This document shows positions 15,238 through 22,384 of a stretch of 29,641 nt of DNA, in pieces. Source of the DNA: a virus. The stretch spans positions 1 through 29,641 of IMG/VR virus record IMGVR_UViG_3300042896_000208; one strand, 5' to 3'. The notes under the pieces are model-generated. The model saw only the letters and a program-made list of their open reading frames with translations, made no database searches and was not told where the DNA came from. Both the position numbers and the translations under genes were made by a program. How positions within the stretch are numbered: the first letter of the stretch is position 1; the number at the start of each line of letters is the position of its first letter.

Positions 15238-15779
15238 GGAGGTGTTACACCAGCAGCAATAAGAATTTTATAAGCCTTCTGTACAATAACAGCTTGGCGA
15301 GTTGCATCTTCTGAAGCCTTGTGAGTTGTTACGTATCCACCATCTTTAAGATTAACACCTGTAACATCATATAGTGTTCTAGTGTCTCTGACTTTATGAA
15401 AGAGCCAGGGTGGTTGCATCTCAAAGCTTGCCCAAGATGTTTCCATTGCTACGATATCAAATGCCGCGCCGTGACTCCAGGGCTTATCTCTGTTCCAGCA
15501 AAATTTATGCAGCTTCTCCATTGCTTCCTTGAAGGGTATTCGGTCGTGATCGCCCAGTGCTTCGTGTTGAGCAGCCTCACTTTGATTCCCCCACCACTTT
15601 ACTGTCTCGTCATTGATAACTCTACCCAGTGCAATCTGGTCTTCAATTGAAGGTCGTAGGTCTATTCGGTCAGTTATACCATTTCCCTTAGGGTCAAAGA
15701 TAACTGCACCAATTGTTAGTAACACGCAAAACGGACTTGTATCAAGTGTTTCGCAATCAATCATAATATCTTGTGCCAT
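15234..15779 (-). CDS. dexA: DEDDh 3'-5' exonuclease, T4 DexA-like
   Basis: The 181-residue product carries a full DEDDh set: Asp8 and Glu10 (IDCETLD), Asp108 (GAAFDIVAME), His153 and Asp158 (HKASEDAT). The order IDCET, GAVIFDP, INDETVKWWGNQSEAA closely parallels T4 exonuclease A (IDFET, AVIAFDP, TIEWWKNQSPEA). Such enzymes remove nucleotides from 3' ends of DNA or RNA with two metal ions; family relatives include RNase T and Rv2179c-like RNases, so the substrate is open. It follows the small-protein array by 1 base and is coupled to the DnaE-like gene by an ATGA overlap, the pairing of a polymerase-like palm and a proofreading-type nuclease. Confidence 0.85.
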   Translation of the reverse strand: MAQDIMIDCETLDTSPFCVLLTIGAVIFDPKGNGITDRIDLRPSIEDQIALGRVINDETVKWWGNQSEAAQHEALGDHDRIPFKEAMEKLHKFCWNRDKPWSHGAAFDIVAMETSWASFEMQPPWLFHKVRDTRTLYDVTGVNLKDGGYVTTHKASEDATRQAVIVQKAYKILIAAGVTPP

Positions 15780-15780
15780 T

Positions 15781-16056
15781 TTATAGTTTCCACATTTCGT
15801 ACATAGTTTTAAATTCGTCTTTTGTAATCTCTATTGTAACACGCCCTGAGATTAAATGAAAGTCCCAACCGTCGCCGCGGTACCCAAAGTTTCTTCTACA
15901 CCACTTTACGATAGCATTCGGATCTTCATTCTTTGCTCTACAATCATATACATATGTTTTTTTAGTACCATATGATCGTGGGCCGACAATTTCTATTGTT
16001 TCGTATTCAACTACCTGATTTAATCTGCTAAATCCAGGTGTGTTCAATATTGCCAT
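15781..16056 (-). CDS. Array member, last and most diverged (91 aa)
   Basis: The start at 16056 is preferred over 16098 because it directly follows the stop of the preceding member with GGGGAT as ribosome site. The product has the helix AIVKWCRRNFGY and strand VTIEITKDEFKT of the family, but ends YEMWKL rather than F-x-L-R-W. Membership rests on the Trp-Cys...Phe-Gly helix and position. A Tyr-rich strand (KKTYVYDCRA) precedes the helix. Confidence 0.65.
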   Translation of the reverse strand: MAILNTPGFSRLNQVVEYETIEIVGPRSYGTKKTYVYDCRAKNEDPNAIVKWCRRNFGYRGDGWDFHLISGRVTIEITKDEFKTMYEMWKL

Positions 16057-16057
16057 A

Positions 16058-16288
16058 TTATCCCCAAAGTAAACTGAACCATATTGCATCCTTTTCATTA
16101 ATAAACTCTACTACCCAGCACGCCCTATACCCGTCACGCTTACGACTAAGTTCAGCCGCAGACTTCATATACCAACCCTTACCTTGCCAATCAATGATTG
16201 GCTTAGAATGCAGCAGTGGGCCAATATTATCTTGTAACCATTCTAATACTTCCGCATAACGACCATATGTCTTTACGGTTATCTTCAT
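16058..16288 (-). CDS. Array member (76 aa), ends WFSLLWG
   Basis: The product starts MKITVKTYGRYAEVLEWL at an ATG overlapping the preceding stop. It has a helix AEVLEWLQDNIGPLL (Cys replaced by Leu, FG by IG), then WYMKSAAELS and VVEFINEKDAIWFSLLWG. Its LLW is encoded without AGG, and the next gene uses a GGGGAT ribosome site instead. Confidence 0.7.
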   Translation of the reverse strand: MKITVKTYGRYAEVLEWLQDNIGPLLHSKPIIDWQGKGWYMKSAAELSRKRDGYRACWVVEFINEKDAIWFSLLWG

Positions 16289-16554
16289 TCCCATCGTAGT
16301 CTAAACAGCGTAGCATCGCTTGGATTTTTAAAGGCAAACTTCTTTAAATTGCGCCTGATGTTGCCGTGATCTGAATGTAATGATGTTGCAAATACATCCT
16401 GATGGAATGTTTGTTCACACCAATTTCGCATCTTAATAAAGTCTTGACGATTTAGTTCTACTCCGGTTGAATACCAGTCAGCATCTTTAAGAGGTTCAAT
16501 CTCTACTACTGTCCATTTTTCCTTACGGACTAGATTTCTGAAGATATGTTTCAT
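16285..16554 (-). CDS. Array member (89 aa), ends LFRLRWE
   Basis: The product opens with a basic stretch (MKHIFRNLVRKEKW), then WTVVEIEPL as the first strand and FIKMRNWCEQTFHQDVF as the Trp-Cys helix. It ends AFKNPSDATLFRLRWE. Arg-Trp is CGATGG here, so the next gene lacks the usual strong GAGG. Its own start has GGAG from the codons of Trp-Ser of the gene before. Confidence 0.75.
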   Translation of the reverse strand: MKHIFRNLVRKEKWTVVEIEPLKDADWYSTGVELNRQDFIKMRNWCEQTFHQDVFATSLHSDHGNIRRNLKKFAFKNPSDATLFRLRWE

Positions 16555-16555
16555 C

Positions 16556-16795
16556 TTAACTCCATCTTAAAACAAACATCATTAATTCTTTTTCGTTTGT
16601 AAACTCTATTGTCATTCCGACAATCTCAGCACCCAATTGAGTATCGCACCAATCTTTAAGTTCTTCGTAATGCGTATTCCAATAATTAATATCACTTAGC
16701 ACTATCAAGTTTGGCCCATATCCAAGATGTTTCGGAGCAACAATAAAGCGTTTTCCTTTACCTAACCCCACATTAATGTCGCTATCGTCATCCAT
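16556..16795 (-). CDS. Array member (79 aa), ends MFVLRWS
   Basis: The ATG at 16795 lies 34 bases inside the preceding gene, the longest overlap in the array, and has no obvious ribosome site, so a later start is possible. The product begins very acidic (MDDDSDINVG), then RFIVAPKHLGYGPN, helix HYEELKDWCDTQLGAE and TIEFTNEKELMMFVLRWS. Confidence 0.7.
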   Translation of the reverse strand: MDDDSDINVGLGKGKRFIVAPKHLGYGPNLIVLSDINYWNTHYEELKDWCDTQLGAEIVGMTIEFTNEKELMMFVLRWS

Positions 16796-17199
16796 TTTGC
16801 GTGTTTCTTTCTTACTTTGATTGTTAGTCTATTTTCTGCTGCATTGTTATCTCTGAGACCCCATTGCCAGTCCCATCCCTGCTTGCCTACATTAGCTTCA
16901 AGCCAAGGACGATAGTGATCATTCGGGTCTGCTGATTCAACTTCTTGAGGAGCTGTTCCTACACCAGTATGACCACGCTGGGTGTAGTTGACTATGAATA
17001 CTTTACCGACGGGCCATTTAACATTAATAGTAACTCCTGGCATCCAGTGCCACCAAGCAGCTTCTACTAAGTTGCCCGCTCGTTTATGTATTTCCCATTT
17101 AGCCATATCTTCTTGTCTTTCTAATTTATTGCGAGGCAACTTATATGGCCATGGTAACATACTTGGTTTTGGCGGAACAGGTCTAGTTAACTGAACCAT
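16762..17199 (-). CDS. Array member, longest (145 aa), ends TLMWG
   Basis: It has a Pro-rich N-terminus (TRPVPPKPSMLPWPYKLP), a helical segment (LERQEDMAKWEIHKRAG), a Trp-rich strand region, helix YRPWLEANVGKQGWDWQW and a basic last strand RLTIKVRKKHAKWMTIATLMWG. The Phe and Arg of the block are replaced (A-T-L-M-W-G). It is the first gene after the radical SAM enzyme and has no strong ribosome site. Confidence 0.65.
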   Translation of the reverse strand: MVQLTRPVPPKPSMLPWPYKLPRNKLERQEDMAKWEIHKRAGNLVEAAWWHWMPGVTINVKWPVGKVFIVNYTQRGHTGVGTAPQEVESADPNDHYRPWLEANVGKQGWDWQWGLRDNNAAENRLTIKVRKKHAKWMTIATLMWG

Positions 17200-17211
17200 A
17201 TCATTGTATGC

Positions 17212-18150
17212 TCAATTGCGCTTGATTTTTGTAACGTGCATATCAATCCATCCCGTGCATTTTTCAGTATGACAAGTGTGATATGCCTGATCAGGAAAAG
17301 TAATCCCTGTAAAAACATTGCCCATAGAGATTCGCTGACTGCATAGTCCTGTATTGATATTACCGTCAGCATTCACCACACACGCCTGACTTGCTGCATA
17401 ACAATCCCATCCTCGGAAATCTGTTATGCCCGATGTAATTAATTGTCGAGAACTAAATCCGGATTGAACAGGTATACCTTGTGCATCATATAAACTAATC
17501 GAACCTGAAATCGTATGATTTGAAAACCATTCTAATTGATCCGGGCTATACTTAGGATCCAAGTCTAATCCAGACTCGCCGCGGCCACTAAACTGATCTA
17601 TGGGTTCAAACATCAACTTTGGATTTACATTACACAGTGGTTTCAATTCATTATAATGATTAACACTTTGTTGCCAACCTTCGCCGGGCGGCATTAAAAA
17701 TTCTACAGTTACTGCTTGACCGTATTGTTGTATTACATTAATCACATCTATAAAGTGCTTAAAGTCTACTTGTTCATAATGATATGATAGTGCGACACCG
17801 GGTCGCTTACTCAAGTTCATCAGTTGATGCCAATAATCTAATTCTCTAGAACCGTTTGATATCATACCTATGCCAACTCCGGGAGCTGACTCTTCTATAA
17901 TCTCAAATAGTTCAGGATGATATGTTGGCTCTCCGCCTGAGAATATTACAGCCGGATCCTTGAACAGAGCTAAGGTTCTCAGTACTACTTCTTTACTATG
18001 CCATTTATATTTACCTGAATAAAAACTAGGATGACAGTATGAGCATCTATAATTGCATTTGTCTCCGACATACCAGTAAATAGTAGTTCGGTCATTGTTA
18101 CACATATTAGAAGCAATCCTAACAGCATCTGAGTTTATTTGCATATTCAT
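17212..18150 (-). CDS. Radical SAM enzyme with SPASM-like C-terminal cysteines
   Basis: The 312-residue product has the radical SAM signature GDKCNYRCSYC (Cys32, Cys36, Cys39 binding the [4Fe-4S] that cleaves S-adenosylmethionine), SGGEPTYHP (71-79) and MISNGSR (96-102). A C-terminal cysteine set follows (Cys250, 257, 270, 293, 298, with NADGNINTGLC and MGNVF), resembling SPASM/twitch domains that hold extra clusters. SPASM enzymes typically modify peptides or proteins. The ATG at 18150 overlaps the preceding array gene by ATGA, so it is cotranslated with the small proteins. Whether the array proteins, another phage protein or a host protein is the substrate is unknown. The IscA-like carrier at 5866-6186 could supply clusters. 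Confidence 0.88.
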   Translation of the reverse strand: MNMQINSDAVRIASNMCNNDRTTIYWYVGDKCNYRCSYCHPSFYSGKYKWHSKEVVLRTLALFKDPAVIFSGGEPTYHPELFEIIEESAPGVGIGMISNGSRELDYWHQLMNLSKRPGVALSYHYEQVDFKHFIDVINVIQQYGQAVTVEFLMPPGEGWQQSVNHYNELKPLCNVNPKLMFEPIDQFSGRGESGLDLDPKYSPDQLEWFSNHTISGSISLYDAQGIPVQSGFSSRQLITSGITDFRGWDCYAASQACVVNADGNINTGLCSQRISMGNVFTGITFPDQAYHTCHTEKCTGWIDMHVTKIKRN

Positions 18151-18410
18151 TTCGCCCACATCAGTAAAAACATTGTTAGATAACTTTCTTTTAAAAAATA
18201 TATATGACCGGGCCAGCTACTTCTGCTGCATCTCCAATCATCGTTTGGAAATGTCTTTTCGCACCATATACATATTATATCTAATTCTTTGTTGTTATAC
18301 AAGTCAATCGGGTGTTTATAAGGTAGGACGACACGATATGACCCGTAGTCAACTATCAATGAACCTTTGGGTATCTTGGCTTTTGGCTTCTTTGGTTTAG
18401 GTTTTTTCAC
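18147..18410 (-). CDS. Array member (87 aa) with Lys/Pro-rich start, ends MFLLMWAK
   Basis: A GTG start at 18410 overlaps the previous stop (GTGA) and lies 5 bases after GAGG. The N-terminus is strongly basic (KKPKPKKPKAKIPKG), then YGSYRVVLPYKHP, helix LDIICIWCEKTFPNDDW and HIYFLKESYLTMFLLMWAK. One extra Lys follows the block. Confidence 0.75.
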   Translation of the reverse strand: MKKPKPKKPKAKIPKGSLIVDYGSYRVVLPYKHPIDLYNNKELDIICIWCEKTFPNDDWRCSRSSWPGHIYFLKESYLTMFLLMWAK

Positions 18411-18595
18411 GACCACCTCAAAAAGAACATCAAGGCATTGTTCTTAGAATCAAAACACAGGGTGCCTGTTCGTTCAAACGGACCGCCCCACGTAATAGAC
18501 ACCAATGATTTAGATTCAACTTTTGTTAAATGTTCTTTTATTTTGATCCATCTGTCTGCGCTCAATGATACCGAGTAGTCTTCCAGTAATTTCAC
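18407..18595 (-). CDS. Array member (62 aa), ends MFFLRWS
   Basis: A GTG start at 18595 fits the GAGG-5 spacing; an upstream ATG at 18616 lies inside the previous gene's C-terminal block and is rejected. The short product has MKLLEDYSVSLSADRWIK, helix IKEHLTKVES without the Cys, and TLCFDSKNNALMFFLRWS. Confidence 0.75.
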   Translation of the reverse strand: MKLLEDYSVSLSADRWIKIKEHLTKVESKSLVSITWGGPFERTGTLCFDSKNNALMFFLRWS

Positions 18596-18837
18596 GCCCA
18601 CCTCAGTAAAAACCATTCTAAGTCCTTTTTATCTTTAAAGCTAACTTCGCCCCACATAATTTCATCTTTCCATCGTAATGCAGCGTTGATATCTTTATTT
18701 TCAGCAGAGCCAAAAGATTCTTTACACCATTTTTTCATTTCTGCTCTGTAGCCGGCACCCGAGACGCCTTTAGCCCAGCCGTTAAATGCTGCAACCCAAT
18801 AATTATCAGCAGTAGATTGATATATGTGAAATCTCAT
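18592..18837 (-). CDS. Array member (81 aa), ends WFLLRWA
   Basis: It starts at the ATG overlapping the preceding stop; the preceding junction reads AAGTGG instead of AGGTGG. The product shows strand YWVAAFNGWAKG, helix YRAEMKKWCKESFGSAE and WGEVSFKDKKDLEWFLLRWA, close to the family consensus. Confidence 0.8.
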   Translation of the reverse strand: MRFHIYQSTADNYWVAAFNGWAKGVSGAGYRAEMKKWCKESFGSAENKDINAALRWKDEIMWGEVSFKDKKDLEWFLLRWA

Positions 18838-19013
18838 GCCCACTTCAATTTAAACCAAGCAAGGTGCTGTATATTTTCAATATACCATACATCTGACCCA
18901 CTAAATGGGATTGTTCCTTGATACTCCGTTATGATATTATTTTCATCACACCAGTTCCATACTTCTGCACGATAACTTGAACTAACTACTACAGTGTCTT
19001 CAATCCAGCTCAT
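18834..19013 (-). CDS. Array member (59 aa), ends WFKLKWA
   Basis: The start overlaps the previous stop by one base (TAATG). Short form: MSWIEDTVVVSSSYRAEV, helix EVWNWCDENNIITEY, DVWYIENIQHLAWFKLKWA. Lys replaces the conserved Arg. Confidence 0.75.
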   Translation of the reverse strand: MSWIEDTVVVSSSYRAEVWNWCDENNIITEYQGTIPFSGSDVWYIENIQHLAWFKLKWA

Positions 19014-19264
19014 TATGCCCACCTCAATACGAATAACATTGCAACTTTTTCATCGCGGAAGAAATACACAGTGCGATGTGTATTATCCATTAGTGTATCT
19101 TCTGGATGACACCATGCATCATAATCATCGCCGGCATTTGGGCAGTGCTCACTTAACCAATTGGGTAACCAAATGATTGCCTCATGCATACCAGTTGGTG
19201 CAGCAATGACTACTGGTGTCCAGTCTTCACACGTTTCGTATAAATACCCGTCATATATTTTCAT
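19013..19264 (-). CDS. Array member (83 aa), ends LFVLRWA
   Basis: The ATG at 19264 overlaps the preceding stop; the ATG at 19285 would only add residues encoded by the previous gene's end. The product has strand DWTPVVIAAPTG, helix HEAIIWLPNWLSEHCPNAG with the Cys shifted, a second YDAWCHPED, and TVYFFRDEKVAMLFVLRWA. Confidence 0.78.
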   Translation of the reverse strand: MKIYDGYLYETCEDWTPVVIAAPTGMHEAIIWLPNWLSEHCPNAGDDYDAWCHPEDTLMDNTHRTVYFFRDEKVAMLFVLRWA

Positions 19265-19440
19265 AACCACCTCAATGCAAACCAAGTTGCTTTTTCTTCA
19301 TCGTCTATTAAAATACACGGGGTGTGCCAGTAAGCAATTGTAATACGAGCGTAATACCATGCTTCATTTATGGGCCCTACATTCTCTGTTAACCATTCCA
19401 TACATCCATCAGGCACACCTTGTCTAAATTGAAATCTCAT
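19261..19440 (-). CDS. Array member (59 aa), ends WFALRWL
   Basis: It opens MRFQFRQGVPDGCMEWLTEN, which matches the start of the member at 20142-20378 (MRVEFNRGVPNECVVWLWNN) residue for residue in most positions, marking the pair as recent paralogues separated by four genes. It continues NVGPINEAWYYARITI and ILIDDEEKATWFALRWL. Confidence 0.78.
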   Translation of the reverse strand: MRFQFRQGVPDGCMEWLTENVGPINEAWYYARITIAYWHTPCILIDDEEKATWFALRWL

Positions 19441-19616
19441 AACCACCTCAACTTAAACCAAGCTGCATCACGCTCAGATGCAAAGAAATAATCAATCTGA
19501 ACCACAGCCTGTATACCAACATTTTCAGCTACATCATTGGTAATATAATCCGGACAATGTTCCTTGGCCCACGCTAATGCTTTCCACTGTGGATCGTAGG
19601 GTAGAGTAACCTTCAC
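19437..19616 (-). CDS. Array member (59 aa), ends WFKLRWL
   Basis: A GTG start at 19616 overlaps the previous stop (GTGA). The product is MKVTLPYDPQWKALAWAKEH, then CPDYITNDVAENVGIQA, VVQIDYFFASERDAAWFKLRWL. The helix lacks the Phe-Gly end. Confidence 0.75.
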   Translation of the reverse strand: MKVTLPYDPQWKALAWAKEHCPDYITNDVAENVGIQAVVQIDYFFASERDAAWFKLRWL

Positions 19617-19933
19617 GCCCACCTCAACATCCAAAAGATAATATCGTCTTTGTTTTCAAAGCCCCACCACTCTTCTTCATTGTCGGGGTCACTGCTATAG
19701 CAACGAACTTGCCCACTGCAATTTTGATTCACCCACTCCCAATATGATTGCTTTATGGTAATATTATCGTCGATAATTAACTGCCTAAAGGTAGTAGACA
19801 ACGGTCTTACACTTACAAACCAATTGGATTTTACACCAGCATCTTCGGGTATCCATAATGCGCTTTTAGGTCCACCGAGGCGTGAGTCTCGTTTATTGAA
19901 CATTGCTTTAAATTGTTTACGAGTTATGACCAT
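19613..19933 (-). CDS. Array member (106 aa), ends FWMLRWA
   Basis: The start at 19933 lies 10 bases inside the preceding gene with only a weak ribosome site (TAAG), because the Arg-Trp codons there are AGATGG. A basic N-terminus (ITRKQFKAMFNKRDSRLGG) precedes NWFVSVRPL, helix QSYWEWVNQNCSGQVRC, and WWGFENKDDIIFWMLRWA. Confidence 0.72.
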   Translation of the reverse strand: MVITRKQFKAMFNKRDSRLGGPKSALWIPEDAGVKSNWFVSVRPLSTTFRQLIIDDNITIKQSYWEWVNQNCSGQVRCYSSDPDNEEEWWGFENKDDIIFWMLRWA

Positions 19934-20145
19934 CTTAATACGAATATAGTATAACACTTTTCGTCATTGAACTCAATAGAATCGGGTTGATACCATGGAT
20001 CATCCCTCACATCGCAAATTATTCGACACTTGAATTCTCTTTCAAATTCATCAAACAATACTTGATTTTCGGGTATATTATAATGAGCACGCAACCATAT
20101 CGCAGCATTGTTAGCTGCGGCAGAGTCCCCTGATATTGTTATCAT
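19924..20145 (-). CDS. Array member (73 aa), ends IFVLRWS
   Basis: The product starts MITISGDSAAANNAAIWLRA with the helix at the very N-terminus, then YNIPENQVLFDEFEREF, CRIICDVRDDPWYQPD and SIEFNDEKCYTIFVLRWS. The order of elements is shifted relative to the consensus. Confidence 0.75.
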   Translation of the reverse strand: MITISGDSAAANNAAIWLRAHYNIPENQVLFDEFEREFKCRIICDVRDDPWYQPDSIEFNDEKCYTIFVLRWS

Positions 20146-20378
20146 GCCCACCTCAAACTAAAAAATGTAGCCAACTTGGGATCTTTCACTGTGATAGTAG
20201 GAACATACCGAATGTCATCAGGGTGGCGGCCGCTATAGACCCGCTCATAGAACCAAGTGTCAGTTTCTTTTCTCTCAATTTGTTCAGCACCGGCACGATA
20301 GAGATTGCCCGGTCCCACATTGTTCCACAACCATACAACACATTCGTTGGGCACTCCTCGGTTAAACTCTACTCTCAT
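20142..20378 (-). CDS. Array member (78 aa), ends FFSLRWA
   Basis: It is the close paralogue of 19261-19440 over the first 25 residues, ending that part in NNVGPGNLYRAG. An inserted charged stretch (EQIERKETDTWFYERVYSG) follows, then TITVKDPKLATFFSLRWA. The difference lies wholly in the middle, as expected if the ends are exchanged between members. Confidence 0.78.
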   Translation of the reverse strand: MRVEFNRGVPNECVVWLWNNVGPGNLYRAGAEQIERKETDTWFYERVYSGRHPDDIRYVPTITVKDPKLATFFSLRWA

Positions 20379-20626
20379 TCCCACCTCAATACAAACCAAT
20401 TTAACTTTGATTGGTCAACAAAGTAATATTTGTTACGCATACGCTTCCATCCAGTTACTGGTTCCTCGCCCCAAAAATCTTGTGATCCAAACGTTTCTTC
20501 GCACCATTGATCAATGTCTGTGTATGACTCGTGAAACCACGGATCGTTATTGTGCGGCACTGTTGGCACCTCCGGTAACTCGGCAATGTAGTAATCTCCT
20601 TGTAATGATGAAGTTTCTATTTTCAT
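20375..20626 (-). CDS. Array member (83 aa), ends WFVLRWE
   Basis: The product shows strand GDYYIAELPEVPTVP, helix YTDIDQWCEETFGSQDFWG, TGWKRMRNKYYFVDQSKLNWFVLRWE. It has all the consensus elements including Trp-Cys and Phe-Gly. Confidence 0.8.
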   Translation of the reverse strand: MKIETSSLQGDYYIAELPEVPTVPHNNDPWFHESYTDIDQWCEETFGSQDFWGEEPVTGWKRMRNKYYFVDQSKLNWFVLRWE

Positions 20627-20958
20627 GACCACCTCAACACAAACCAAGCATAATCTTTTTCATCACGGAAGTGAATCTTGTTTTCATACCTATGTTCCCA
20701 ACGACTCCAAGCATCGGGATTCCAAGGATGTGGACCGAACTGTTCCCTACACCAATGTACAACATCAGTATAATCTTTAATGTCGAACTCTGCTACATAC
20801 CAGTTAGCACGGGTAAATTTATACTTTGATTGTGGCGTTGTGTAGTACCTCATCTTAAAGATTGTTCCAGTATAGTTTGTCATAAACGGCACATGTGCCA
20901 TATTCGCAATGGATTTAATCCATCGGTCAATTTCTCGAATTAAATCATCTTTTGTCAT
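20623..20958 (-). CDS. Array member (111 aa), fullest consensus, ends WFVLRWS
   Basis: An N-terminal helix (MTKDDLIREIDRWIKSIAN) not shared with most members precedes the full domain: NWYVAEFDIKDYTDVVHWC, REQFGPHPWNPDAWSRW, KIHFRDEKDYAWFVLRWS. It is a good query for a family search. Confidence 0.82.
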   Translation of the reverse strand: MTKDDLIREIDRWIKSIANMAHVPFMTNYTGTIFKMRYYTTPQSKYKFTRANWYVAEFDIKDYTDVVHWCREQFGPHPWNPDAWSRWEHRYENKIHFRDEKDYAWFVLRWS

Positions 20959-21350
20959 GCGTATTTTAACGCTATCATCATAGCATCTATTTCATTGTTA
21001 GTTGCTACAAATACTTGGTCGCCTCCGCTAAATTCGTTAAAGTGAAAATGCCCATCCCATTGATTGCGTTCGCCGCGGGCAAAGTAATACACTGCACAGT
21101 TACCCAAGTCCCGATTAGGATAACAATACTGTTCAAAGTCTTTGCACGGTACCCAACAAACATGTTCGTCAAGATCAAATATCTCTACAGACACTGGTAG
21201 TATATACTTGAAGTTCATAAACATATTTTCAATCGTGCTAGCACGGCGAACAATATTTTCTTCTTGCCACTTGCGCCATACTCGCTCTTGCTTGGTCAAG
21301 CCAGTGCTCCAAGTTAGATATTTGTCTTTAATGTATTCAATTATTTGCAT
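20955..21350 (-). CDS. Diverged array member (131 aa), ends MIALKYA
   Basis: A long N-terminal extension (IEYIKDKYLTWSTGLTKQER) precedes SVEIFDLDEHVCWVPCKDFE, YCYPNRDLGNCAVYYFARGE and DQVFVATNNEIDAMMIALKYA. The final Trp is Tyr. Five cysteines are present, more than in the other members. Its start lies 10 bases inside the preceding non-member gene without a strong ribosome site. Confidence 0.7.
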   Translation of the reverse strand: MQIIEYIKDKYLTWSTGLTKQERVWRKWQEENIVRRASTIENMFMNFKYILPVSVEIFDLDEHVCWVPCKDFEQYCYPNRDLGNCAVYYFARGERNQWDGHFHFNEFSGGDQVFVATNNEIDAMMIALKYA

Positions 21351-21649
21351 AGTTCAAGTAGCATTTTATATTGAGCATACGCTTCTGCTACTGATGGATA
21401 CCTGGCACGAATGCGAGCCTCTTCCCTACCAGATTGATAGTCTACTTCGGCTTGATTGTCCATATCAACCAGATGCTTGAATGCCCTAACAGATAGTTCA
21501 ATGTCTACTCTGGCGTTGTCTATGTTACTATAGTAATCCATTGCTCTGCCCATAGTATAACCCTCGTTGTGTCTCGCGTTGTGTCCTTGTTCGTAATTTA
21601 TTTTGGCACCGTAACGGATTACAAAATCTTTAATTGTTTCATTATTCAT
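21341..21649 (-). CDS. Non-member gene inside the array (102 aa), function unknown
   Basis: It begins at the ATG overlapping the preceding member's stop, so it uses the same junction signal, but its product lacks the Trp-Cys helix and the Leu-Arg-Trp end. It appears all helical and charged (NETIKDFVIRYGAKINYEQG, RVDIELSVRAFKHLVDMDNQ, PSVAEAYAQYKMLLELCK). No family recognised. It shows that unrelated cargo can enter the array between junctions, as the radical SAM gene does. Confidence 0.7.
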   Translation of the reverse strand: MNNETIKDFVIRYGAKINYEQGHNARHNEGYTMGRAMDYYSNIDNARVDIELSVRAFKHLVDMDNQAEVDYQSGREEARIRARYPSVAEAYAQYKMLLELCK

Positions 21650-21906
21650 ATCCACCTCAAAATAAAAAATGTAGCATCTTTGCCTTCTTTAAAAGCAATA
21701 TACGTCTTATCCCAATAACGATAATCTTTAATGTTATTTTCTGTTAACCAGTCTGTTACTTCAAAACGAAACAATGTAGGGAAGTGCCAGGGAAACGGTA
21801 TTTTAACAATAGTCCATCCCATTGCTTCATATAGTATATGTGTATCAATACTATCGGCTAACTCTTTGCCAAGTTTATCGAGGTATGTGTGTTGCATATT
21901 GTTCAT
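21646..21906 (-). CDS. Array member (86 aa), ends FFILRWI
   Basis: The product has an N-terminal helix (TYLDKLGKELADSIDTH), strand GWTIVKIPFPWHFPTLF, helix RFEVTDWLTENNIKDYRYW, TYIAFKEGKDATFFILRWI. Its last ~35 coding bases differ at only two positions from those of 22151-22384. Confidence 0.8.
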   Translation of the reverse strand: MNNMQHTYLDKLGKELADSIDTHILYEAMGWTIVKIPFPWHFPTLFRFEVTDWLTENNIKDYRYWDKTYIAFKEGKDATFFILRWI

Positions 21907-22154
21907 GCCCACCTCAAACTAAAAAATACCGCATCTTGGTCGTCTTCAAACTCAATAAACTTTTCATTGGTCCATCCAGGGTGAAAGTAATATGCTGCAC
22001 GACAGTTAGCTTCACACCATCTTCTAATTTCCCATTCCTTTAGGCTCTGACGGCGCCATTCTACTAGATTATCTGTGTAGTCATAATCTACACGATGTAG
22101 CACTGGTACCTTAATGTTAGGCAACTCCGGCCATAGTATTTTATATGTAATCAT
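21903..22154 (-). CDS. Array member (83 aa), ends FFSLRWA
   Basis: The product has MITYKILWPELPNIKVPVL, helix LKEWEIRRWCEANCRAAYYF, KFIEFEDDQDAVFFSLRWA. Two cysteines sit in the helix (WCEANC). Confidence 0.8.
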   Translation of the reverse strand: MITYKILWPELPNIKVPVLHRVDYDYTDNLVEWRRQSLKEWEIRRWCEANCRAAYYFHPGWTNEKFIEFEDDQDAVFFSLRWA

Positions 22155-22384
22155 GACCACCGCAAGCTAAAAAATGTAGCATCTTTATCTTCTTTAAAAG
22201 CAAATGTAGTGTGACCGAACATACTATGCATAACCCAAACCTTATCACCCATACTTGTCCAAGTCGCGGGACTCTGATATGTCCAGTCGCCCGGCCCAAT
22301 ATTCTTACGGCACCACATTTCCATCTCGTAGTTTTGGTGGTATCGATGTCTACCGAATGTGACACAACTTGCTGTATTACTCAT
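22151..22384 (-). CDS. Array member (77 aa), ends FFSLRWS
   Basis: The product has CVTFGRHRYHQNYEMEMWC, then RKNIGPGDWTYQSPATW, KVWVMHSMFGH, TTFAFKEDKDATFFSLRWS. The preceding junction reads CCACCGCAA on the plus strand, a one-base variant encoding Leu-Arg-Trp as TTGCGGTGG, which weakens GAGG for the gene after it. Confidence 0.8.
   Translation of the reverse strand: MSNTASCVTFGRHRYHQNYEMEMWCRKNIGPGDWTYQSPATWTSMGDKVWVMHSMFGHTTFAFKEDKDATFFSLRWS

Noticed and set aside
19239-19246. A perfect TATAAATA late-promoter sequence on the plus strand
   Set aside because: No plus-strand gene follows it; it lies inside an array gene coding on the minus strand and is most likely chance.
22141-22365. A 74-codon minus-strand frame overlapping the 22151-22384 gene
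   Set aside because: It is the same DNA in another frame, lacks the family end and any ribosome site.
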